From JAIESQ01 sp964495375 (GTDB lineage Bacteria; Planctomycetota; Planctomycetia; Pirellulales; JAEUIK01), in the NCBI GenBank assembly GCA_964495375.1, contig CAZBWM010000021.1, positions 1-64,000 of the forward strand: DNA of 64,000 nucleotides, written 5' to 3'. A model generated the notes under the pieces. It had not been told where the DNA came from. It saw nothing but the letters and a program-made list of their open reading frames with translations, and ran no database searches. Position numbers and translations under genes: made by a program. Positions 42,839 through 50,292 of the stretch are shown here, piece after piece (positions within the stretch are counted from its first letter, which is position 1; each line of letters opens with the position of its first letter).

Positions 42839-44595
42839 CCACCGCGTCCGATGCTTCCGACGCGCTGTTGGCATCGCTCGTCGATCAGCTTGTCGCATCG
42901 CTCCGGGCCGGGCGGTTCCCCAATGTCGATGAAATGATCGCGGCCCACCCGCAGTTAGCTGTCGAGCTGCGGGAGTTGTGGCCCGCGCTGCTGTTGGCCG
43001 AAGGGCTGGGGAGCCAGGCGGCTCGGCTAGCACGCGGCGAGATCGCGATGCCGGGGGAGGGCCGCCGCGAAGCGTCGCCCCGTGCCGCCCAATCGCCGAG
43101 GTCCGGCGACGACGCCACGCTCGACCTGCCGCTGTACGCGGCCAACGACGTGGCGGCGCAGAATTCGCCGGGAAGTTCCAGCAGTTTGTCGGGAGCGCTA
43201 CCGCGCGAGTTCGGCGACTACCAGTTGCTTAATGAACTTGGACGCGGCGGGATGGGGATCGTCTACCAGGCTCGGCAGCACAGCCTGCGCCGCAACGTGG
43301 CGATCAAGATGTTGCTGCGGCGCGAGTTCGCCTCGCCAGAAGACCTGGCGCGATTTCAGGCTGAGTCGACGAGCGCGGCACGGCTCGACCATCCCCATAT
43401 TGTGCCCGTCTACGAAGTCGGCGAGTGCCAGGGGCAGCCCTACTTCAGCATGAAGTATGTCGAAGGGACGACACTTGCCGATCGCCTGGCCGCGGGGCCG
43501 CTCAGTTCGCGTGAGGCCGCGCAGCTCATGGCCCCCATTTGTCGGGCGATTCATTACGCCCATCAGCGCGGCGTGCTGCATCGCGATTTGAAGCCGTCGA
43601 ACATTCTCTTGGATCGCGACGGCCGGCCGCACGTCACCGACTTCGGCCTGGCCAAACGACTGACGACCGACGACACGCTGACCGGCACCGGCATGATTGT
43701 CGGTACCCCTAGCTACATGGCGCCCGAGCAGGCGGCCGGCAATCGGGGGCAGATCGGCCCGGCGAGCGACATTTATGGATTAGGCACGATCTTGTATCAA
43801 GCGATCACGGGGCGGCCGCCGTTTCAGGCGGCCTCTCCCGTCGACACCGTCTTGATGGTGCTCGAGCAGGAACCGTTGCCGCCGCGGCTGTTGAACGCCA
43901 AGGTCGATCGCGATCTCGAGCTCGTCGTGCTGCGTTGTTTGCAGAAGCCGATTGATCTGCGTTATGCGAGCGCGGCCGCGCTGGCCGACGATCTCGAAGC
44001 GTACCTCGGCGGCGAGCCCGTCGCGGCGCGATCGGGGGGCTTCTCCCAAGTCATTGGCCGACTATTCCGCGAAACGCACCATGCCACGGTGCTCGAGAAC
44101 TGGGGCCTGCTCTGGATGTGGCACAGCGTGGTGCTGCTGGTCATTTGCGTGGCAACCAACTGGTTCCAGTGGCGCGGCCTGCGCTCGGCCTGGCCGTATC
44201 TGATGCTGTGGACCGTGGGGCTGGGAACCTGGGCGGCGATCTTCTGGGCGCTGCGGAGAAGGGCGGGGCCGGTCACATTCGTCGAACGGCAGATCGCGCA
44301 CATCTGGGCGTCGAGCGTGTTGTGCAGCACGCTGCTATTCGGCGTGGAAATGCTGCTGGGGCTCCCCGTGTTGGCGCTCGCGCCGGTGTTGGCCTTGATC
44401 GGCGGGATCGACTTCTTCATCAAGGCGGGCATTTTGAGCGGCGCGTTCTACGTGCAGGCGGCAGCCATGTTCGCGACGGCCTTTTTGATGGCTTGGTTGC
44501 CCAGCGTGGCGCACACCATTTTTGGCGTGGTGTCGGCGGCCTGCTTCTTTGTGCCGGGGCTGAAGTACTACCGGCAACGACGGCGCGGGGCGTAA
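42835..44595 (+). CDS. Hanks-type Ser/Thr protein kinase with C-terminal membrane domain
   Basis: A 586-residue kinase. An N-terminal segment (about 1-120, Asp/Ala-rich) is followed by the kinase core at about 127-385: GRGGMGIVY loop (136-144), K158 (VAIKML), HRDLKPSN with D251, DFG at 269-271 and GTPSYMAPEQ. The activation loop carries several Thr residues (TTDDTLTGTG). The C-terminal 180 residues hold five or six hydrophobic helices. It is start-stop coupled to the ECF sigma gene, a widespread planctomycete arrangement in which the kinase is thought to control sigma activity. Confidence 0.93.
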   Translation: MTTASDASDALLASLVDQLVASLRAGRFPNVDEMIAAHPQLAVELRELWPALLLAEGLGSQAARLARGEIAMPGEGRREASPRAAQSPRSGDDATLDLPLYAANDVAAQNSPGSSSSLSGALPREFGDYQLLNELGRGGMGIVYQARQHSLRRNVAIKMLLRREFASPEDLARFQAESTSAARLDHPHIVPVYEVGECQGQPYFSMKYVEGTTLADRLAAGPLSSREAAQLMAPICRAIHYAHQRGVLHRDLKPSNILLDRDGRPHVTDFGLAKRLTTDDTLTGTGMIVGTPSYMAPEQAAGNRGQIGPASDIYGLGTILYQAITGRPPFQAASPVDTVLMVLEQEPLPPRLLNAKVDRDLELVVLRCLQKPIDLRYASAAALADDLEAYLGGEPVAARSGGFSQVIGRLFRETHHATVLENWGLLWMWHSVVLLVICVATNWFQWRGLRSAWPYLMLWTVGLGTWAAIFWALRRRAGPVTFVERQIAHIWASSVLCSTLLFGVEMLLGLPVLALAPVLALIGGIDFFIKAGILSGAFYVQAAAMFATAFLMAWLPSVAHTIFGVVSAACFFVPGLKYYRQRRRGA

Positions 44596-44620
44596 GGCCG
44601 GCGCGGCGTGAGTCGCTGCG

Positions 44621-45106
44621 CTAGTGCGAATTGCCGATCCGCAGCGCATCCATTGCCGCGTTGTAGGTGTCGCCGATCGCCCGCAGGTTGAACCGCCGCG
44701 ACGTGTCGCCGGTCACCTCGATGCGCACTTCGAGATGCTCGGCAGGTAAGGCGTCGGCCACGCGGTCGGCCCATTCGATCAGCACGATCGCCGCGGAGTC
44801 GAACATCTCTTCGACGCCCAGCTCCCACAGCTCGCGGGCCGAACGCAAGCGGTAGGCGTCGCAGTGAAAAATAGGCCGCACACCGGCGTACTCGTGCAGT
44901 AGCACAAACGTGGGGCTGGCGACTTCGTCCGGGTTGACGCCAAGCGCGGCGGCCAGTTCGCGGACGAAACGGGTTTTGCCAGCACCTAACGGACCGTTGA
45001 GCGCCACGACAGCGCCAGCGGGCCGGGCCACGAGCGCCCCTGCGAGCGCTCGAGCTAGCGCCGCGGTTGCCCGTTCATCGGCCGCTTCAACGACCAATAC
45101 GCTCAT
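44621..45106 (-). CDS. tsaE: tRNA threonylcarbamoyladenosine biosynthesis ATPase TsaE
   Basis: A 161-residue P-loop ATPase needed, with TsaB and TsaD, to form t6A at position 37 of ANN-decoding tRNAs. Walker A is GPLGAGKT (38-45). SPTFVLLHEYAG, FHCDAYRL and IVLIEWADRV (Walker B) are typical of TsaE. Its ATG overlaps the thiL stop (ATGA), so it is translated as the second gene of a thiL-tsaE pair. Confidence 0.93.
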   Translation of the reverse strand: MSVLVVEAADERATAALARALAGALVARPAGAVVALNGPLGAGKTRFVRELAAALGVNPDEVASPTFVLLHEYAGVRPIFHCDAYRLRSARELWELGVEEMFDSAAIVLIEWADRVADALPAEHLEVRIEVTGDTSRRFNLRAIGDTYNAAMDALRIGNSH

Positions 45107-46035
45107 GAATTGTCCAGCTCATGCAGGAAGCCGCGCGACGGCAGCGGCGTGACATCGCCATCGGCGTCGCGCTGCCACAGGCCACGCTCGGCGACGATTT
45201 CACCGATCCGCGTCACGGGGATGTCGAGCGGTTGATCGGCCAGGAGCCGCGCCGCTTCGTCGGCCGACAGCGTCAGCAAAAGCTCGAAATCTTCGCCGTC
45301 GGACAGCGCGTGATCGAGCGCCGTCGAACCGTCGGCCAATTGCCGCGCCCACTCGGCCGCGGCCAGATCGACTGGTACGCGGGCCAGGTCGATAATCGCT
45401 CCGCAACCACTGGCTGAACAGAGCCGCGATAGATCGAGCGACAGCCCGTCGCTGATGTCGATGCCGGCGCGCAGTTTGTAGCGCTCGGCAAGCAAGAGCG
45501 ATTCGCTGACGCGCGGTTCGAAGTCGAGATGTTTGCCGAGTCGGCTCCCACCCAACGAACCGGTCACCACGACCGCGTCGCCCGGCTGGGCTCCACTGCG
45601 CCGCAGCGATCCGCGGGCGGTTACTTCGCCAATGGCCGTGACGCTGACGACGAGCGGACCATCCCAACTGTTGATGTCGCCACCAGCCAGGGCCACATCG
45701 TACCGGCCGGCCAAGGGAAGCATGCCGGCATAGAGCTCCTTCGCGAGTTGCAGCCCGCCTTGCCGCGGGAGCACCAGCCCGACAACCACCGCCCGGGGCC
45801 GGGCGGCCATCGCCGCCAGATCGCTGAGATTGACCGCCAGCGCCTTGTGGCCGATCCGCCCGGCGGCAACCTCGGCCAGGTGGAAGTCGACGCCATCCAT
45901 CACGACGTCGACGGTTACCACGCAGCCAGGGCCCGCGCCCCAGCGCAGCACGGCCGCGTCGTCGCCGATGCCCACCGTCAGGTCGCGATGCGATGGCAAA
46001 TGGCGCCCGAGCCAGTCAATCAGTTCCGCTTCCAT
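45103..46035 (-). CDS. thiL: Thiamine-monophosphate kinase
   Basis: A 310-residue enzyme phosphorylating thiamine monophosphate to the diphosphate cofactor. Signatures are VGIGDDAAVL, DGVDFHL, GHKALAVNLSDLAAMAARP, LAGGDINSWDGPLVVSVTAIGE and SDGEDFELLLTL. ATG 46035 (MEAELIDWL) fits the family start; the longer reading is not needed. The gene is ATGA-coupled to tsaE. No TPP riboswitch is recognised upstream. Confidence 0.92.
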   Translation of the reverse strand: MEAELIDWLGRHLPSHRDLTVGIGDDAAVLRWGAGPGCVVTVDVVMDGVDFHLAEVAAGRIGHKALAVNLSDLAAMAARPRAVVVGLVLPRQGGLQLAKELYAGMLPLAGRYDVALAGGDINSWDGPLVVSVTAIGEVTARGSLRRSGAQPGDAVVVTGSLGGSRLGKHLDFEPRVSESLLLAERYKLRAGIDISDGLSLDLSRLCSASGCGAIIDLARVPVDLAAAEWARQLADGSTALDHALSDGEDFELLLTLSADEAARLLADQPLDIPVTRIGEIVAERGLWQRDADGDVTPLPSRGFLHELDNS

Positions 46036-46098
46036 GAGAAGCGATCGTACCACGCGAGGCGCGGCGACCGCGAGCGGGATGCCACAGGCTGCGGGCCC

Positions 46099-46117
46099 CA
46101 CGGCCAGGATGGCCGTG
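46099..46117. repeat. Short palindrome CACGGCC-aggat-GGCCGTG
   Basis: A perfect 7-bp hairpin in the 133-base gap between thiL and the protease gene. There is no T tract, so a terminator is not claimed. Similar GGCCATCCTGGCC-type palindromes occur between planctomycete genes. Confidence 0.55.
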
Positions 46118-46168
46118 CCACGATCGGGGGGGCGACCGCCAGCGGCGACGTATCAAGCGACCAGTCGC

Positions 46169-47800
46169 TTAGTGAGTCGCGGGACGGCTGGTCGACCCAA
46201 CATTCATGTAGCCGGGAAACAGCTCGCTGCCGCGGAGCACATAGAACTTCAGCGGGGAGAGTTCCTCGAAATCGGGGCGACCGAGCACGTAGTCGACGTT
46301 CTCCAGCGTGATAGTCTCCCAAACGTGCAGCCCCAGCAGCACGTCGCCGCGACGAATCCCCTGCTTGGCGGCAGGGCTATCGGGCCGCACAGAGGTCACG
46401 CTCAGGCCGCCGCGATAGCGCGAACGATAACGCTGAAACTGCTTTGCCGACAGCGGCGTCAGCTTCAGCCCCAGCAGTTCCCAGGCGGCGCCGCCCCCTT
46501 CGCGGAGCTGTTCGGGCAGGTCGACCAAAGTGAGCGCGACAACCTGCTCTTCACCGTCTCGCGAGACCTCGACCTCGACTTGCTCGCCGGCATGACGCCC
46601 CAGCACGGCTCGCTCGACGTCGATCGGCCGATCGATCGCCACATCGCCGATCCGCACGAGCCGATCGCCGGCGCTGAGTCCCCCCTTGGCGGCAGGGCTC
46701 TGCACATCGACAGCGCGGACGACCACGCCCGCCGACGAGTTGGTCTTGTCGGCGGGTACGGCGACGATCCCATGCCAGGTGTTGGCGATGCGCCGCGAGC
46801 TCATCAAGTCGGTGGCAATTTCCAGGGCCTTGTCGATGGGGATCGCGAAGCCAATCCCTTGAGCGCCGACGCGTACCGCCACGTTGATGCCGATCATGTC
46901 GCCGTCAATGTTGAACAACGGTCCTCCGGAGTTACCGGGGTTAATGCTGGCATCGGTCTGGATCAGATCTTCGTATTTTTGCGAGTCACCGACCTGCACG
47001 GTGCGATGCAGCGCACTAATAATGCCGCGGGTGACTGTGTGCTCGTAGCCAAAGGCGTTGCCGATAGCGATCACGGTTTCGCCGGTCATCAGATCGCTGG
47101 AAATGCCGATCGGCACGATGTCGAGCTTGGCCGCTACGTCGATCTTGATGATCGCCAGGTCGGTCGCGGGGTCGTGCGAGATCAAGCGGGCCGTGTATTG
47201 GCGGGCGTCGGTGAGCGTGACGTGGATCTCGCTGACGCCGTCGACGACGTGGTGATTGGTGAGAATGTAGCCGCGCTCGTCGATGATCGCGCCGGTCCCC
47301 ATGCCGTTGACGCGGCGATCTCCGTCGGCGGAGCCGGCTGGCACTTCACCGGGCGCGAGCGTCTTCTCGCCGTGGATATTGACGACGGCGGACTTCACCC
47401 GGTCGACGGCCTCGACGATCGCGCTGCGGCGCGATTCACTGGCGCGCGTTTCGCCCAGCGCCGGCGTGGCGACGAATTGCGAAGTCGCCCAGCCGAGCAC
47501 GGCCGCGGCGAGCACCGTGAGGCGGCGCAGGCTGGCGGCACGTCGGCGCCGGCGTTTGGTGATTATGGCGGAAATCGAAAGCTCCCCAGGCGCACCCTTG
47601 CGGCGGCGCCCGGCGGCAGTTGGCGATTCAGCGGGCCAGGGGCGCAATCGGCACCTCGAAGCAACGAGCAGGGCGGGATGTCGTCGGTGCGGGTAAGCTC
47701 TGTGCCGCGTCGGCCAGCCAGGTGGGCGCAAATGCTTGGCCGGCGCGGACATGCCTTCGACTGGGTTCATCGAACCGCGGCGCTGGGGGCCTTCAACCAC
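46169..47800 (-). CDS. HtrA/DegP-type trypsin-like protease with two PDZ domains
   Basis: Up to 543 residues, but the true start is uncertain (several ATG/GTG choices; the first 75-80 residues are Arg/Pro-rich and unlike the family). A hydrophobic export segment at about 92-108 is followed by a protease domain with catalytic H184 (LTNHHVVDG), D214 (PATDLAIIKI) and S291 (NPGNSGGPL). The first PDZ (about 330-420) and second PDZ (about 445-530) have SPAAKGGLSAGDRLVRI- and SPAAKQGIRRGDVLLGL-like ligand loops. It is a periplasmic quality-control protease. Confidence 0.88.
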   Translation of the reverse strand: MVEGPQRRGSMNPVEGMSAPAKHLRPPGWPTRHRAYPHRRHPALLVASRCRLRPWPAESPTAAGRRRKGAPGELSISAIITKRRRRRAASLRRLTVLAAAVLGWATSQFVATPALGETRASESRRSAIVEAVDRVKSAVVNIHGEKTLAPGEVPAGSADGDRRVNGMGTGAIIDERGYILTNHHVVDGVSEIHVTLTDARQYTARLISHDPATDLAIIKIDVAAKLDIVPIGISSDLMTGETVIAIGNAFGYEHTVTRGIISALHRTVQVGDSQKYEDLIQTDASINPGNSGGPLFNIDGDMIGINVAVRVGAQGIGFAIPIDKALEIATDLMSSRRIANTWHGIVAVPADKTNSSAGVVVRAVDVQSPAAKGGLSAGDRLVRIGDVAIDRPIDVERAVLGRHAGEQVEVEVSRDGEEQVVALTLVDLPEQLREGGGAAWELLGLKLTPLSAKQFQRYRSRYRGGLSVTSVRPDSPAAKQGIRRGDVLLGLHVWETITLENVDYVLGRPDFEELSPLKFYVLRGSELFPGYMNVGSTSRPATH

Positions 47801-48070
47801 CGCACCAACCGGCCGTACAGCTTTCCCGGCTTATCCGTTATGAACGGAAAACTTGCCTGCTAGCTGTCGTCGGCGCCCTGGAACTGAACAAAATGAAAGG
47901 CTGGCACGTCTGCTAGCTGCTACCTGCTGGCAGGCGGGCCCAGTCGTTATCCTTGGTGGCAACTCTGTGCAGGTGCTGTCGATGAAGCCGCTGACGATGA
48001 AGGCCTCGGCGTGCCGACTTCGCGCGAGCACTGACTTCAACAACTCGTGTGGGAGCGCGGGCGACTCGAC
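47801..48070. other. Divergent intergenic region protease / sensor kinase
   Basis: 270 bases with no supported gene. They may include the real start region of the protease gene and the promoter of the RegB-like gene. I see no terminator or clear operator. Confidence 0.45.
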
Positions 48071-49489
48071 ATGGCAACGCGACCCCGACCCAGTGTGATG
48101 AAACTAAGGGGGACGAATTTGACGAACAGCCGATCGAACGTCGCTGTCCTACCTACGGCGCGACAAGTGAGCGATCGCTGGGAGATCAATCTCTCCTGGA
48201 TCATCACGTTGCGCTGGGTGGCCGCGGTGGGGCAGACGCTGACGATCCTGATCGTGGGCCTGCCGCTGGCGATTCCGCTGGCCTGGCGGCCGCTGGCCGT
48301 GATCGTCGCCATCGAACTGGCCAGCAATGCGCTCTTGGCCGTTTGGTATCGGCATCGAGCGCACCTGGTGCCCCAGCGCGACGCCGCGGCCTTGGAGCGA
48401 TTGCTTTGCCTGGTGATGTTGTTGGATCTGCTGCTGCTAACGGCGTTGCTTTACTACACCGGTGGCGAGTTCAATCCGTTCAGTAGTTTTTATCTGATCA
48501 ACGTAGCGCTGGCGGCGGTCGTGCTGCGACCGGCCTATGCGTGGCTGGTCGCTGGCGTGGCGTTTGCCTGCTACACCGGGCTGTTCGTGTGGCACGAGCC
48601 GCTCGAGCCGATCGAGCGACTCGTCGAGAACGCGCTGCGCGTCGAGCAGGCCGAACCCGAGTCGCCCAGTGGCGTGCGACCGCTCGGCCTGGCGCTGACT
48701 GGCCTGTGGGCAGGTTTCGGTGGATCGGTCGCGGTGATCGTCTATTTCATCACCCGGCTCACCGGCGAGCTACAGCGCCGCGAGGCCCAATTGGCCGCGG
48801 CCCAGCAGCGCGAGGCGCAATCGCAAAAGATCGACGCGCTGGCCACCTTGGCGGCCGGCGCTGCGCACGAGCTGGCGACCCCCTTGGCCACGATCGCCGT
48901 GGCGGCGCGCGAGCTCGAGCTAGCGCTCGCGACGCAGCCCACGAATCCTTTGGCACTCGGCGACGCGCAACTCATTCGCCAGCAAGTCGACCGCTGCCGG
49001 GGTATTCTCGATTTGATGTCGGCCGAATCGAGCCGCAGCACGCAGGACCTCCAGACCATCGAAGCCGAGCAGCTCGTCCGCACCGCTTTGGTCGACTGGC
49101 CGGGCGCCGATCGTGTGCAGATCGTCTCGCTCACCCCCGGCCCGTTGATCGTCGACGTGCCGCTCGACGAAGTCGCCCAGTCGCTTAGGGCGGTCGTCCA
49201 GAACGCGCTCGACGTCTCGACGAGCGGGCAAGCGGTGACGGTCACGCTGGCGCGGCGCGACGAGCAGCTCGAAATCCGCATCATCGACCGGGGCGCCGGC
49301 ATGGCCGCCGAAGTGCTGGCCCGCGCCGGAAACCCGTTCTTCACCACTAAGGAACCTGGCAAAGGGATGGGCATGGGGTTGTTTCTGGCACGCACCGTCT
49401 GTCAGCGGCTTGGTGGACAATTGACCCTGGAGTCGAAACCGGGCGTAGGGACCACGGTCGTCATTCAGTTACCGTTGGCGACCGGTTAA
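48071..49489 (+). CDS. regB: RegB/PrrB-type redox-sensing histidine kinase
   Basis: About 472 residues (ATG 48071 chosen; GTG 48047 is an alternative). Five or six hydrophobic helices occupy about residues 40-235, containing GGEFNPF, the heptapeptide that binds quinone in RegB. The H box LAAGAAHELATPLATIA is the RegB form. VDRCRGIL carries the cysteine equivalent to RegB C265, whose oxidation inhibits the kinase. NALDVS, DRGAGM and GMGMGLFLA form the ATP-binding lid. The RegA partner follows. It probably reports electron-transport redox state. Confidence 0.9.
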   Translation: MATRPRPSVMKLRGTNLTNSRSNVAVLPTARQVSDRWEINLSWIITLRWVAAVGQTLTILIVGLPLAIPLAWRPLAVIVAIELASNALLAVWYRHRAHLVPQRDAAALERLLCLVMLLDLLLLTALLYYTGGEFNPFSSFYLINVALAAVVLRPAYAWLVAGVAFACYTGLFVWHEPLEPIERLVENALRVEQAEPESPSGVRPLGLALTGLWAGFGGSVAVIVYFITRLTGELQRREAQLAAAQQREAQSQKIDALATLAAGAAHELATPLATIAVAARELELALATQPTNPLALGDAQLIRQQVDRCRGILDLMSAESSRSTQDLQTIEAEQLVRTALVDWPGADRVQIVSLTPGPLIVDVPLDEVAQSLRAVVQNALDVSTSGQAVTVTLARRDEQLEIRIIDRGAGMAAEVLARAGNPFFTTKEPGKGMGMGLFLARTVCQRLGGQLTLESKPGVGTTVVIQLPLATG

Positions 49490-49651
49490 CCGACCGTCCG
49501 GGCCGTTTTTGCAGTGGTTTGGGCCTTTGGGACGGTCAACGCGGGGGCTTTCGTCGTTGTCAAGACGTGTCGAAATCGCTCCTGCGGAGTAGAATTGACT
49601 ATTCAGGCAGACAATAAACTCGTGGGCGCTCCTTGGCAGTCCGATGGCGTC

Positions 49652-50212
49652 ATGATGTCACGCATTCCTAACGGAGATGAAGCGGTCGCCACGATGCTCG
49701 TGGTCGACGACAACGAAGCGCTGCGCACGCGGCTTTGCCAGGCGTTCGAGCAGCGCGGCTACGCGGTACGCGGTGCCGCCAACTACGACGAGGCCGTAGC
49801 CGCGGCCCGGGGCGAATCGCCGGAGCTGGCCGTGGTCGATATGCGCATGCCGGGGCGCTCCGGCGTCGAGGTGCTGAAGGCGCTCAAGCAGATCGATCCG
49901 GCGACGAAAGTTGTTGTGCTAACCGGGTTCGGCAGCATCGCTGGCGCGGTCGAGGCCGTGCGGCTGGGCGCGACGAACTACATCATCAAGCCGGCCAACG
50001 CCGATGAAGTGCTGGCGGCCTTCGAACCGCGCGCGAACGGCGCGCCGTCGCCCGAGGCGACCGACTTCGAGCCGGCGACGCTTGCCCAGGCGGAGTGGGA
50101 CCACATCAATCGCGTGCTGGCCGAATGCGCCGGCAATCTCTCGGAAGCCGCACGGTTGCTGGGCATTCACCGCCGCTCCCTGCAGCGCAAATTGCGCAAG
50201 CTCGCTCCGTAG
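49652..50212 (+). CDS. regA: RegA/PrrA/ActR-type response regulator
   Basis: About 186 residues from ATG 49652 (ATG 49655 also possible). The receiver has MLVVDDNEALRTRL, phospho-acceptor D63 (VVDMRMPGRSG) and YIIKPA. A short linker leads to a Fis-type helix-turn-helix: INRVLAECAGNLSEAARLLG and HRRSLQRKLRKLAP, the near-invariant RegA end. It is the partner of the upstream RegB-like kinase; the 162-base gap suggests cotranscription. Targets in this organism are unknown. Confidence 0.92.
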   Translation: MMSRIPNGDEAVATMLVVDDNEALRTRLCQAFEQRGYAVRGAANYDEAVAAARGESPELAVVDMRMPGRSGVEVLKALKQIDPATKVVVLTGFGSIAGAVEAVRLGATNYIIKPANADEVLAAFEPRANGAPSPEATDFEPATLAQAEWDHINRVLAECAGNLSEAARLLGIHRRSLQRKLRKLAP

Positions 50213-50292
50213 CCATAGAGCGTGGCACACGGCAAGCCCCCCGAGTAAACTTCCCGCTTGAGCGTTGCGCCCAAGCCCAGAGGAGTTCACTT

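Noticed and set aside
46036..46168. TPP riboswitch or leader upstream of thiL
   Set aside because: No thi-box-like sequence is visible; only a short palindrome lies in this gap, and it is downstream of the protease gene.
45830..47863. 677-codon plus-strand open frame
   Set aside because: It is antisense to thiL and the HtrA-type protease, both supported by catalytic motifs.
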